IMG/VR virus record: IMGVR_UViG_3300021347_000032
Coordinates: 1 to 25,049 of that record
DNA: 25,049 nt
From: a virus
Direction: 5' to 3' (one strand)
The position numbers and the translations under genes were made by a program. Shown here piece by piece: positions 1 through 8,320 of the stretch. Numbering within the stretch: the stretch's first letter is position 1; each line of letters opens with the position of its first letter. The notes under the pieces were generated by a model. That model searched no databases and was not told the origin of the DNA. It worked only from the letters and a program-made list of their open reading frames with translations.

Positions 1-2647
1 TCCTCACGGCTTCATTAGAAGCTGTTCTCTTTGCATCTGCTTTCTGAAGTTTATTTGTAAATCCAAATGTTTTCTTAAACTGACTGGATGCTAACCCTTT
101 CTCTTCAAAATCAAAAGGTATTTGATCGTCTGCGTTTGATTTAAAATCGTTTATACCCGCTACTCCTTTAGTAGCAAGATTCATAGCTGATTCAAGAATA
201 CCCCCCTCTACAGAAGCAGAAAACAATTTTGCTCCACCAGTTCCTCCGGGTTGGCCCAACCTTTTAATTTCTTTATTTATATTGGCTAACTCATCATTAC
301 CAAAAGTTTTACCTATTATTCCTTGAGCATACTGAACCAGTGGACTCGCGAATATCTTAGCAAGTTGAGTTCTATTACTTTTTTCTGTAATTTCGGAATT
401 ACGTTTAAAATCATCAAGTGATTTGATTTGAATTCCCTTAAATTTTATATTGCTTACACCAGCAGCTGCTAATTGCCCAGCTAACTTGCTACTTAATTGA
501 CTGGGGGCAGTGCTAGAGTCCGCAGTCTTTTTACCTTTAAATAGCGAGGCTACACCAAAAATTCTAGCAGGAATATCTAAAGTTGTGCGTTTATTTTTTG
601 CATTGCGATCAAAAACATTTTTAGCTTGGGCTTCAGTAACTTTCACGCCATCTATGATCCTTGTTTTTCCTGCTCCACTAAGCGCTCTAAATTGAGTCAT
701 ACTAGTTATACCCGATCCACTTAAAGCTCCAGCAGGCCCAATAGCATAGTTGGGAATATAACCACTAGCAGCTCTCACCTTCCTAGCGTTAGAAGGAAGA
801 CCCATTGAAGAAACCATGTTTTGATTGAATATGGCGTCTCCACCATTAGCATAATTAGGAACAATATATTCACTACTATTAGCAACCATTGTCCCCCGCT
901 TACCACCACCAAATGCAAAGTTAGGGATTACAACAGGTTTTGCAGAAGCAGGTGCGCCGCCCACACCTCTGGTGATGTCAGAGCTTTCAGCTCCGATTGG
1001 TAAGAAACCTCCGGCAGCTCTTCTGCCACGTCTAGAGGCGGTTCCAGCCATGACACCGGGAGCAACAGTTGCAGCAATACCTTGCATTTTCTGCATAAGC
1101 ATTAATTGCTCGTTCAAAGCTTTCGTGAAAAACTGGGTCTGTAACTTCTTCTTTTCCCCTTCTGATATGTTCTGTTTTTCAATCGACAAGATAGCACTTC
1201 TGATACCTTTATCATTTAAAAGCGATGCAGCTATCTGACCCTGCAAAGCTGCTTGAGCTTCGGCGGCTCTATTCAAACCAAAGAAAGTTTTTAATGCGCC
1301 CGCTCCAAACTTAGCAAAATCTAAAAGAAGTTTTCCAATCGCAACCAAAGCTAAAGCTAACCCCGGTCCAGCAATTATAGTACTAATACCTTTTATCAAT
1401 CCCTTAGCAAATGTAGATCCTATGCCATCACCATCTAAAACATTTTGAATGGTACTCACTACACTATTAAAGACTCCAATAATTTTAGATAAATTCTCAG
1501 TAACACCTATCTCACCCAAAGTGTTTGCTAATTCTTTTAGGTTTACAGTTGCAGTATTAACTGAGGCAGCTAAAGTTTTAGCTAAAACCGCATTACGGTC
1601 GTAAGCTTCAGAAGTAGCGTTTAAGGATGTGTTGGCTACTTCACCGCTTCTTGAGATTTTTTGATTAAAGTCTTCAAGCAAAGCTAGGAAAGGTGCGATC
1701 TGAAACTTGCCAACGAGATTATCTGCTAGATTAACTCTTGAAGCCTGATCTAATTTCGCAAATGTTGGAGCTAGATTCTCAATAATTTTATTAGAGGATA
1801 GAACCCTGCCTTCTAAGTCTGTAACTTCGACGCCTAACCTTTGGATAGACTGGAGCCTGTCTAAATCTTGAATTCTAACGAAAATTGTTTTGAGAGAGTT
1901 TCCTATAACAGCTCCACCACGCGCAGTTTTTTCTTGAAGTGCGGAAATTATACCAATCAATTCATCAAACTGCACACCAGAAGCGACAGCAACAGCTCCA
2001 GAACGTTTTAAACCCTCAATCAAATCCCTATCAGAAACCGCAGCACTTGCGGCGGCAGCAGAGATCTTATTAAGAACGTCAGAAGTTGTTAGGCCAGCGC
2101 TTGAAAAAGAGTTTACCGCAGCAGTTAGTCCAGCTACAGAATCTGCAGCACTTAAACCGGAAAGACGAGAAAGAACAAGGGCGTCATTAAGTCTTTTGGT
2201 AACTTCTTCAGCTTTAAGACCTTGACGAGACAGCTCCAAAGCTGCTTCTGCTACAGTATCAAACGTCTGCCCTGTATTTCGGGCTATATCGAATATCTGA
2301 TTTTTAAAACTATTGAGTTGAGATTCTGACTGCTTTAGAATTGAGTTTATATTAGCTAAGCTTTTTTCAACCTGAATAGTCGTAGTAACCAATTGTTTTA
2401 ATCCGTTTGATACGGCAGCAATAACCCCAACAGAAGCTCCAAATGCCAAAACACGGGCGTTAGCCGCCTCCATAGATTTTGTAAACTCATCTGCCTTACC
2501 AGTTAAGCGTCCTAAAGGTCTAGAAAGAGACTCAATACTCTTAGCTCCCGGACCCATATTGATCCTCATATTCTTACCAACTTTTGTGGCCGCTTGTTGA
2601 ATACTTTTCTCTAAACCTGTTTGGACGACTGGTACTTGAATGGGCAT
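1..2647 (-). CDS. Tail tape measure protein, TP901 family (partial, C-terminus beyond the window)
   Basis: Sets tail length and lies inside the tail tube; in related phages it is ejected into the cell with the DNA. The frame is open from an ATG at 2647 to the window edge (882 codons). AAGGAA lies 7 bases upstream. Residues about 145-260 look like the TP901/PhageMin_Tail core: an alternating helical stretch with SGLSAADSVAGL and ARGGAVIGNSLKTIF. A hydrophobic, glycine-rich stretch at about 410-450 could be the membrane-active segment usual in tape measures. Residues 571-635 carry three [IV]PN[FY]A motifs (IPNFAFGGG, IVPNYANGG, YIPNYAIG). The part after about 800 (ILESAMN, FDFEEKG, ADAKRT) resembles the spacing of a PD-(D/E)XK nuclease; this is inference. 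It follows two chaperone-like genes, the normal tape-measure context. Confidence 0.9.
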   Translation of the reverse strand, partial: MPIQVPVVQTGLEKSIQQAATKVGKNMRINMGPGAKSIESLSRPLGRLTGKADEFTKSMEAANARVLAFGASVGVIAAVSNGLKQLVTTTIQVEKSLANINSILKQSESQLNSFKNQIFDIARNTGQTFDTVAEAALELSRQGLKAEEVTKRLNDALVLSRLSGLSAADSVAGLTAAVNSFSSAGLTTSDVLNKISAAAASAAVSDRDLIEGLKRSGAVAVASGVQFDELIGIISALQEKTARGGAVIGNSLKTIFVRIQDLDRLQSIQRLGVEVTDLEGRVLSSNKIIENLAPTFAKLDQASRVNLADNLVGKFQIAPFLALLEDFNQKISRSGEVANTSLNATSEAYDRNAVLAKTLAASVNTATVNLKELANTLGEIGVTENLSKIIGVFNSVVSTIQNVLDGDGIGSTFAKGLIKGISTIIAGPGLALALVAIGKLLLDFAKFGAGALKTFFGLNRAAEAQAALQGQIAASLLNDKGIRSAILSIEKQNISEGEKKKLQTQFFTKALNEQLMLMQKMQGIAATVAPGVMAGTASRRGRRAAGGFLPIGAESSDITRGVGGAPASAKPVVIPNFAFGGGKRGTMVANSSEYIVPNYANGGDAIFNQNMVSSMGLPSNARKVRAASGYIPNYAIGPAGALSGSGITSMTQFRALSGAGKTRIIDGVKVTEAQAKNVFDRNAKNKRTTLDIPARIFGVASLFKGKKTADSSTAPSQLSSKLAGQLAAAGVSNIKFKGIQIKSLDDFKRNSEITEKSNRTQLAKIFASPLVQYAQGIIGKTFGNDELANINKEIKRLGQPGGTGGAKLFSASVEGGILESAMNLATKGVAGINDFKSNADDQIPFDFEEKGLASSQFKKTFGFTNKLQKADAKRTASNEAVR

Positions 2648-2680
2648 AATCTTGTTCCTTTATGTGTATATACACTAATA

Positions 2681-3670
2681 TTACACATCATGACCCGCTA
2701 ATCTCATCATTTGTTTCATGTCTAGCTTACCACCAGACTCTTTCATAGCTTCAGACAAAGACACTGAATTACCATCTCCCACCACCTCTTTCATATCTTC
2801 TTTGGTCGCGCCAAACACAGCTGAAGCATCTGCATCATCCCTCAAGCCACCATTATTAGAATTTTTATTCCTTTGATTTTCGGAATAAGCCATCAGTTTA
2901 TCTGGGTCTTGTTTAATATTATCTGGAATATCTTCTGTGTATTGAAATATGCTATGAAACACTCTTGCATACATAGCTAACTTCAGTTGGTAAGCAGAAA
3001 GTTCAATTACAGGCTTTCCATAAAAATCTTTAGGATTTTCACAATTAGACAAATACATGCTGAAAAACGGTCTCAGAACAGCGTGTTTAATACTATCTTC
3101 AGATATTTTCTCAGAAACATTTGTCATTATTCCATTTAATAAAATAACTTCACGGACATCTAATTCAGCAAATTCATCTTCGTCGTGTAGATTTTCACTA
3201 AAGTCAGCATCTTTAAAAATGCAGAATCTAAGCATTTCATCATTAGATCTTTTTGAGGCGTAACCTTCAGCTGTTAAACCAATAATCTCAGCTTTTTTGC
3301 TGCTTAAATCATACAACTCGATAGTTTTACTCTCTATGGTTTTTTGAAAAGAATCCCTCTGAGAAGGTAGGAATACAGAATCCTTTGTTTTTTTGAGGTT
3401 TTTTATCTCGTCAGTCAGGGATACTATCTTTAAGTCATCAGCCTCCTCCCAAAGCTCCTCTTTCTTAAGATAAGCTTCTCTTTCTTCTTGAGACTCAATA
3501 CCTTTAGATAAAGCAATATTCTTATACTTTTCGTAATAAGAGTGAATATACTTTTGATCTCTTATGTTTATGTGTTTAACAAACACGTCCCGACCTTCAA
3601 AGATCGAGACGCTGTATCCGTCAAATATCTCCCCTACAAGGGAAGTATAAAATTCATCACTATAACTCAC
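2681..3670 (-). CDS. Unknown tail-module protein, candidate tail assembly chaperone component
   Basis: 329 residues, soluble, rich in charged helices (coiled-coil-like at about 75-125) with a low-complexity Asn/Gly/Asp stretch near 270-285. I do not recognise a family domain. It lies directly upstream of the tape measure gene, where tailed phages usually encode the tail assembly chaperones (G/GT pair), so a chaperone role is inferred from position only. The start is a GTG that overlaps the last 11 bases of the preceding gene. No Shine-Dalgarno sequence is properly spaced, so translational coupling or a frameshift fusion with the upstream frame is possible. The stop codon TAA is embedded in a GTGTAATATT box upstream of the tape measure gene. 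Confidence 0.8.
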   Translation of the reverse strand: MSYSDEFYTSLVGEIFDGYSVSIFEGRDVFVKHINIRDQKYIHSYYEKYKNIALSKGIESQEEREAYLKKEELWEEADDLKIVSLTDEIKNLKKTKDSVFLPSQRDSFQKTIESKTIELYDLSSKKAEIIGLTAEGYASKRSNDEMLRFCIFKDADFSENLHDEDEFAELDVREVILLNGIMTNVSEKISEDSIKHAVLRPFFSMYLSNCENPKDFYGKPVIELSAYQLKLAMYARVFHSIFQYTEDIPDNIKQDPDKLMAYSENQRNKNSNNGGLRDDADASAVFGATKEDMKEVVGDGNSVSLSEAMKESGGKLDMKQMMRLAGHDV

Positions 3671-4415
3671 CTTTTTCTACTTTATCCATAATACCTTCAA
3701 ACTCTTCTTGAGTTGAAGCTTGGTTATAGAACCAAAAAGCTAAAGTTGTAGATACTTGTTTGATGATTTGTTGGTAAAGATCAGTACTCTCTTCTTCCTT
3801 ATTATAATAATCCTCAATTTTTTCATCATAATCGAGACCTTTGAAATACTGGATAGGCTCTTCATCCTCCTCTCTTTGAATGAAAGTTAAATGAAGAGCG
3901 TACCACAGCAAGAGTTTGTTTTGCGCTTTAACGTCAGCAGTATGCTCAAATAACCCTTGTAGATTAGATTCTACCTCAACCAATTCCCTTTTTACTCTGG
4001 CAATCTCTTCCTTGAGGAATTCGAGCCTTTTCTTTTGTTTAGTTTCTAGTTTAGTGGCTGAGTCAAGTTTGATATATTCATTCTGAAATTCTAAAATCTG
4101 CTTGTATAGCTTACCATACTCTTTTTGCCCTTCCTCAGTAAAAGCTCCCCCAGTATCGCCGTATTTTTTTGCAAGCATTGCTTTGGTGAGAATACCCTGC
4201 TTAATACACTTACTCATTTCGATAGTGTACTGAAGCTCGGCATCTTCTAACTCGCGGCGAGAAGGTTTCTTAATTTTTACCTCGATAGGTACTTTTTCTT
4301 TTACCTTTTTCTTAGTAATCGTAACTTCACCAGTCTTTCTATTTTTTCTAGAGGATTCTTTTTCCACCTCTTTTTCTTCATCGACCGTGAACTGATATAA
4401 TAATTTTAATTCCAT
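3660..4415 (-). CDS. Unknown tail-module protein, candidate tail assembly chaperone component
   Basis: 251 residues from an ATG at 4415. An in-frame TTG at 4439 would add eight residues. I prefer the ATG because it follows the upstream stop within a TAGGAGTATG string, suggesting coupled reinitiation, although the AGGAG is unusually close. The N-terminal third is very rich in Lys and Glu (a basic run around residues 20-50), the middle is a long helical coiled-coil-like region, and the C-terminus is aromatic and acidic (LAFWFYNQ). No enzyme motif was seen. As the second gene upstream of the tape measure it is a positional candidate for the shorter chaperone partner. Its 3' end overlaps the next gene by 11 bases. 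Confidence 0.75.
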   Translation of the reverse strand: MELKLLYQFTVDEEKEVEKESSRKNRKTGEVTITKKKVKEKVPIEVKIKKPSRRELEDAELQYTIEMSKCIKQGILTKAMLAKKYGDTGGAFTEEGQKEYGKLYKQILEFQNEYIKLDSATKLETKQKKRLEFLKEEIARVKRELVEVESNLQGLFEHTADVKAQNKLLLWYALHLTFIQREEDEEPIQYFKGLDYDEKIEDYYNKEEESTDLYQQIIKQVSTTLAFWFYNQASTQEEFEGIMDKVEKGEL

Positions 4416-4419
4416 ACTC

Positions 4420-4707
4420 CTATTTAAATATAAATTCAACTCTGTAATTTTCTATTTCATTTTGTACGTTACGCAAACTCTCGTTGCCAAAGTCCAAAAT
4501 TCTCTTTCTAATCCAAGATATTTTATCTGGGGTGAAATGATCTGCAGCTTTTATTACTGGATGATATTCTTTTGGTATCCCCTCGTACAGTTTATTATAA
4601 TGAAAATCATGGTCTTTCTTCATATCCTCTACCATAATCAACATCATTTTAAACAATGAAGACACTTCGTCTCCAGACCTCTTGTTTAAATTTTTTTTAG
4701 CATTCAT
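4420..4707 (-). CDS. Small hypothetical phage protein
   Basis: 95 residues with no recognised family. The N-terminus is basic (KKNLNKRSG), followed by a Met-rich helix and a His/Asp-rich segment (KKDHDFHYNKL). It is the first gene of the leftward tail operon. AAAGGATGA immediately precedes the ATG, and a TATAAT-like hexamer lies on the minus strand at 4722-4727, giving a short leader. It diverges from the rightward gene at 4751 across a 43-base gap. The stop codon is 4 bases before the ATG of the next gene, so the two are likely co-translated. Confidence 0.75.
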   Translation of the reverse strand: MNAKKNLNKRSGDEVSSLFKMMLIMVEDMKKDHDFHYNKLYEGIPKEYHPVIKAADHFTPDKISWIRKRILDFGNESLRNVQNEIENYRVEFIFK

Positions 4708-4721
4708 CCTTTATCCTAGTT

Positions 4722-4727
4722 ATTATA
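4722..4727 (-). promoter_or_regulatory. Candidate -10 hexamer of the leftward tail operon
   Basis: On the minus strand this reads TATAAT, preceded by a T-rich tract and followed by a short leader containing AAAGGATGA before the ATG at 4707. The gap is shared with an oppositely oriented box at 4737-4745, making a compact divergent promoter pair. Confidence 0.45.
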
Positions 4728-4736
4728 GGAAAAAAT

Positions 4737-4745
4737 GTGTAATTA
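4737..4745 (+). promoter_or_regulatory. Late box GTGTAATTA before the rightward virion island
   Basis: This is a variant of the GTGTAATAT box found before several leftward late genes. The ten-base box GTGTAATTAT ends 4 bases before the ATG at 4751, the same spacing as at 8306, 8697 and 20892. There is no Shine-Dalgarno sequence, so the transcript would start at or within a few bases of the ATG. Confidence 0.5.
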
Positions 4746-4750
4746 TCTAC

Positions 4751-5215
4751 ATGGCTGGTTTTTTATCTTCTGACATGGAGTCTACAATCAATACAATGTA
4801 TGATACATTGCATGAGACTTTCGCGCAAACTATCACCGTTTTCAAAAACTCTAAAAGAACCGTAATATCTACTACTCCTAGGTATAATAATATATATGGC
4901 AGGACTGATACTGGTTCTAGATCAAACGTAGAATATACTACAGAGTCTCAAACTTTTGAGGCTAGAGTCTACTATGTAAACATGGATGAAGAGTATCTAT
5001 CCAATAGTGAAAACCAGCAAGGAACTCAAAATAAAATTATTCTACCAGATGGTTCGGTAAAGATCGTTGTAAAAAGCGATGCGTATGAGTTTTTACAAGA
5101 AGCTAGACGGGTTGAATTAGATGGAATTAGATTCGCGATTAAAAGTGATGGATCTCCTCGCGGATTAACCACAAATAAATTCTACACTTTTTTACTTACC
5201 CCCACTGACGAATAA
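4751..5215 (+). CDS. Candidate head-tail connector (head closure / stopper-like) protein
   Basis: 154 residues starting MAGFLSSD. A longer frame from 4682 is rejected because its extra N-terminus overlaps the divergent gene and the promoter gap. The protein has a short N-terminal helix followed by alternating beta-type segments (EARVYYVNM, IKIVVKSDA pattern, VELDGIRFAIK, NKFYTFLL), the layout of small beta-barrel head-completion proteins. Family identity is an inference from fold impression and from its place at the head of a connector/tail-tube gene row. It overlaps the next gene by one base (TAATG). Confidence 0.65.
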   Translation: MAGFLSSDMESTINTMYDTLHETFAQTITVFKNSKRTVISTTPRYNNIYGRTDTGSRSNVEYTTESQTFEARVYYVNMDEEYLSNSENQQGTQNKIILPDGSVKIVVKSDAYEFLQEARRVELDGIRFAIKSDGSPRGLTTNKFYTFLLTPTDE

Positions 5216-5787
5216 TGGCCCGTTTACCTAGAGATGTTCAAATGGTTTTACAAAAGAAAGCTCCAAGAGCTTTAAAAAGACCGTTTGAAAAAGAATTTAA
5301 GAATCGTTTTCTTAAGGTTAAATCTGCTATGATCAAAGAGTTTCTTACTCATCCAGTAACTATTGAATTAATGGGAGGTCCAAGCAGCACTAACATTAGC
5401 GGGACTTTAGGTGGCATATCTAATCTTTTTGCATTTATAGGTTTTGATGCATCCGAAAAACCTATCGAGCCTATACTTCAAATCTTGGAGAATATGAATT
5501 ATAATTATTCAGGAGAGGCGCAAATTGGGGTAAAGTTCTATGTAAATATTCCAGAAGCTTCTGACATCTTCAAAGAAACTCCAATGCCTTGGGCTTCAGG
5601 TAGAAGTTGGGCTAAAGGAATAGAAACGGGTATATCTGGACTGGGCTACCTACTTAGAAAAGAAAACGGTCGCTCAGGCAAAGCTATACAATCAAAAACT
5701 AAAGTAAGATCTCAGAGATTCCAAAATACTCAATATATTTCGGCTTTGATAAAAAAATATAAAAAAGAATTTAATAACATCAAATGA
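5215..5787 (+). CDS. Candidate tail completion / neck protein
   Basis: 190 residues, strongly basic at both ends (ALKRPFEKEFKNR; KIQSKTK-type and IKKYKKEF stretches), with a Gly/Ser-rich middle (GGPSSTNISGTLGG) and a predicted beta-rich core (AQIGVKFYVNI). This resembles the minor tail or tail-completion proteins encoded between the connector and the tail tube in siphoviruses, but no definite motif supports it. It is coupled to its neighbours on both sides: TAATG overlap with the gene before and ATGA overlap with the gene after. Confidence 0.6.
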   Translation: MARLPRDVQMVLQKKAPRALKRPFEKEFKNRFLKVKSAMIKEFLTHPVTIELMGGPSSTNISGTLGGISNLFAFIGFDASEKPIEPILQILENMNYNYSGEAQIGVKFYVNIPEASDIFKETPMPWASGRSWAKGIETGISGLGYLLRKENGRSGKAIQSKTKVRSQRFQNTQYISALIKKYKKEFNNIK

Positions 5788-6614
5788 AAGAACAATTCGT
5801 ACATACGCTGACCAATTCATTTATGCTTTGGTTCGATCACTTTTTGTTGGAGAAGGGGGAAGCTTTTTCAAATCAAACAGGGACTTTTTATCACACTCCA
5901 GACAATTTTTTGAGTGATTCTTATGTCCCATTTTCTAGCCCTTACAAACAATTTGTGTCAGATTCGTCAATTGCTGGAGCAACTTTACCTACAGAAATAG
6001 CGGGAGATTCTCATTATATTGATTATGATAATGGGCGTATTGTAGAAACAGGCTCAAACTATACCTCAAGCTCTACAATCACAGGGACTTTCGCTGTTAA
6101 AGACTTCAATATCTATTTCACTAATGAAACAGAAGATGATCTAGTCGTAGAGAATAAGTATGAAGTAAATTCAAGAGTCCCCACATACAATCAGTCTGGA
6201 ATAGCCCCTTATGATCAAGTGGTGCCAGCGGTTTTCTTATCTACAGCTACAATGGAGAACCAAGGATTGGCCTTCGGAGGAGAAGAAGCAACAACAGTAA
6301 GGGCTAACGCTGTAGTCCTTTCAGATGACCCATATAAATTAGATGGAGTCTTATCAATTTTCGGAGATTCTCACAATGAGGTATTCTACCCAATACCCAT
6401 GAGTGGACATCCCACCAACGAATATGGAGACCTAAAAGGAGGGACATATTCATACGATACGCTGTCTAGCACGTATAGTAACAACAAACCTTTTTTAGTA
6501 GAAAATGTAACTACTTCAAAACTAACAGACAAAGCAAGGAAGTCCTTAGCTAATGATCTTTATGTCGGATTTATTGATTTTGACTTAAAAGTTCATAGAT
6601 TTAGATTTTCTTAA
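5784..6614 (+). CDS. Unknown structural protein of the connector/tail-tube row
   Basis: 276 residues with an aromatic N-terminus (NSFMLWFDHFLLEKG) and a Ser/Thr/Gly/Asn-rich, beta-type body typical of virion proteins. No enzyme motif, signal peptide or membrane segment is evident. The ATG overlaps the preceding stop as ATGA, indicating translational coupling. Its position just before the tail tube gene suggests a neck, tail terminator or baseplate-proximal role. I cannot assign it to a family. Confidence 0.65.
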   Translation: MKEQFVHTLTNSFMLWFDHFLLEKGEAFSNQTGTFYHTPDNFLSDSYVPFSSPYKQFVSDSSIAGATLPTEIAGDSHYIDYDNGRIVETGSNYTSSSTITGTFAVKDFNIYFTNETEDDLVVENKYEVNSRVPTYNQSGIAPYDQVVPAVFLSTATMENQGLAFGGEEATTVRANAVVLSDDPYKLDGVLSIFGDSHNEVFYPIPMSGHPTNEYGDLKGGTYSYDTLSSTYSNNKPFLVENVTTSKLTDKARKSLANDLYVGFIDFDLKVHRFRFS

Positions 6615-6661
6615 TTTCATAAAACATCAAAAATATTGTAAACATTAAAAAATAACTTATT

Positions 6662-7768
6662 ATGGCCAAAAATAGAGTAATTTATCAATCAGAAGCTCTT
6701 TACGTTAGTAAAGACGCTACCTCAACAGGCGCAAGCGATCACAAACAACTCAACCGTGTTCAGTCTGCAAACTACAGTTTTAACATATCCCGTCAGGATG
6801 TTAATCAATTCGGACAACTTTCTAAAGTTGGATCAATGGTTCTTGAAGCCCCTACTGTATCTATGGATACTTCTTATCTCGTCACTGACGGGTTCAACGA
6901 AAGAGCTTTAGGATTTTACGTTCAAACAGCAGGTGGAGATGCAAATGAAAAATCATTTATCTCAGGTTTCTTGGCTGATGGAGATGGAAAAAACTTTTAT
7001 GTTACCACTGTCCCAGAGGGAAAAGACGCTAATGGAATAGCTGTTTCTGGAGCCGCCAACGATGCTATTGGCATCGGTAACGCTTACCTAACCGATTATA
7101 CAGTGGATCTTTCTGTAGGATCTCTACCAACAGTTTCAGTCTCTTTCGAAGCTGCAAACATCAACTCTTCAGCTGGAAACGCTCTCGAAACTCCAGCAGT
7201 TAGCCAAGCCAGCGGAACAAAACTTCATGCTGGTCTTGCTAGCGTGATGCTACCAACTGCTACAACTGGAAATGTTAATGGAGAAATAGCTCTACGTCCG
7301 GGAGATGTCACTATTGATATCTCGACTTTTGATGGGCAAACTATTGTCGATATTGATCCTTTGGATACTGATGGCGCTCACATTCAGTCTGCGTCACTTT
7401 CCATCCCACTTTCTCGCTCACCTCTAGAGAGACTAGGTACTAAGTTTGCATACGCACGCTCTGTAGATTTCCCAGTCCAAGCCTCTCTGTCTGTTAACGC
7501 TATTGTTAATGAAGTGACATCAAGAAACCTTGCTGATGTCATCAACGATGAGTCCACTAAGACTGTGACGCTAACCCTCAAGAATGAGGCTGGAGCTACC
7601 GCAATGCTCTACACCATGAAAGGCGCTCAACTCGTAAGCGAGTCGTTCTCCTCATCAATTGGGTCCAATAAGAGCGTCGATCTAACCTTCACTACTTCTG
7701 TAGGAGGTCCAGACGATGTTACCAATGGAGTCTTTGCTAGTGGAATTAGCACAGTAGCAGCTTTCTAA
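6662..7768 (+). CDS. Major tail tube protein candidate
   Basis: 368 residues, beta-rich with high Ser/Thr/Ala/Val/Gly and few cysteines. Tail-tube features include an early strand pair (SANYSFNISRQDVNQFGQL), a central segment (YLTDYTVDLSVGSLPTVSV), and a later segment with SRSPLERLG followed by VDFPVQASLSVNAIV. The same pattern recurs in the protein at 20065-20892, so the two look like paralogues. A tail-tube call fits the plus-strand row of connector, completion and tube genes. Codon use is richer in C-ending codons than in its neighbours, as expected for an abundant virion protein. A 47-base AT-rich gap precedes the ATG without a clear Shine-Dalgarno sequence. The gene ends 28 bases before a strong terminator. 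Confidence 0.75.
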   Translation: MAKNRVIYQSEALYVSKDATSTGASDHKQLNRVQSANYSFNISRQDVNQFGQLSKVGSMVLEAPTVSMDTSYLVTDGFNERALGFYVQTAGGDANEKSFISGFLADGDGKNFYVTTVPEGKDANGIAVSGAANDAIGIGNAYLTDYTVDLSVGSLPTVSVSFEAANINSSAGNALETPAVSQASGTKLHAGLASVMLPTATTGNVNGEIALRPGDVTIDISTFDGQTIVDIDPLDTDGAHIQSASLSIPLSRSPLERLGTKFAYARSVDFPVQASLSVNAIVNEVTSRNLADVINDESTKTVTLTLKNEAGATAMLYTMKGAQLVSESFSSSIGSNKSVDLTFTTSVGGPDDVTNGVFASGISTVAAF

Positions 7769-7796
7769 TAGCACGAATTAAACCTTCAAACAAAAA

Positions 7797-7823
7797 GGGC
7801 GGTGTTTCTACCGCCCTTTTTTT
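7797..7823. terminator. Bidirectional rho-independent terminator
   Basis: A perfect 7-bp GC-rich stem (GGGCGGT / ACCGCCC) with a 6-base loop is followed by seven T on the plus strand and flanked by five A on the other side. It therefore works for both converging transcripts: the rightward tail-tube gene and the leftward adaptor gene. Confidence 0.92.
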
Positions 7824-7841
7824 ATGTATAGTTTGTGGATA

Positions 7842-8306
7842 TTAAAGGATCTGACCCGTGAAAAGCTCGCCGTCAATCCCACCAACTTGCTGCGGGGCAG
7901 CTTGGTATATATTATATCTAGCCGCTAAATCGTCTACCTTGGCCTTAGAATCGCTTGCAAGCCCTCTGTAGACCTTAGCCACCTCATTTCGGTTAACGAA
8001 CGTCACAGCGGATTCTCCGTCCTTTAAAGACAATATCTTATTATCGCTTGTTGCGGAACTTATGCCTCGCAAAGCATTTCGCGATTGTTTTGTATAATAA
8101 TTATATAAATAAAGCTCTTTATGAATAGATTGAGCTTCAGTATCGAGAGAAGCGTCAGCTCCACTAAAATCCTGATAAATCAAATTATTTAATTGGCCTA
8201 AGTTATTCTCTAGCCAAGCCTCAATAGAGCCTGATGCCACTACACCAGTATCACTATCAAATTCATCTGAAAATATTTCAGTCGCTAAATTACCAATTAC
8301 ACTCAT
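7842..8306 (-). CDS. Candidate head-tail adaptor (neck) protein
   Basis: 154 residues, almost entirely helical, with alternating short helices (IEAWLENNLGQLNNLIY, AQSIHKELYLYNYY, NEVAKVYRGLASDSKAKVDDLAARYN). This matches the general look of head-tail connector adaptors of the HK97 gp6 / SPP1 gp15 type. Family assignment rests on this pattern and on the position just downstream of the capsid operon. The start ATG lies 4 bases after a GTGTAATATA box, with no Shine-Dalgarno sequence. The box overlaps the stop codon of the preceding gene, so this gene may have its own promoter. Confidence 0.7.
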   Translation of the reverse strand: MSVIGNLATEIFSDEFDSDTGVVASGSIEAWLENNLGQLNNLIYQDFSGADASLDTEAQSIHKELYLYNYYTKQSRNALRGISSATSDNKILSLKDGESAVTFVNRNEVAKVYRGLASDSKAKVDDLAARYNIYQAAPQQVGGIDGELFTGQIL

Positions 8307-8310
8307 ACTT

Positions 8311-8320
8311 TATATTACAC
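8311..8320 (-). promoter_or_regulatory. Late box GTGTAATATA before the adaptor gene
   Basis: On the minus strand the ten bases read GTGTAATATA, followed by AAGT and then the ATG at 8306. It is the same box as before the portal and PhoH genes. No -35 or ribosome site was seen, consistent with a leaderless start. Confidence 0.55.

Noticed and set aside
4682-4750. N-terminal extension of the connector candidate
   Set aside because: It would cover the divergent promoter gap and part of the opposite gene. The late box spacing fits the ATG at 4751.
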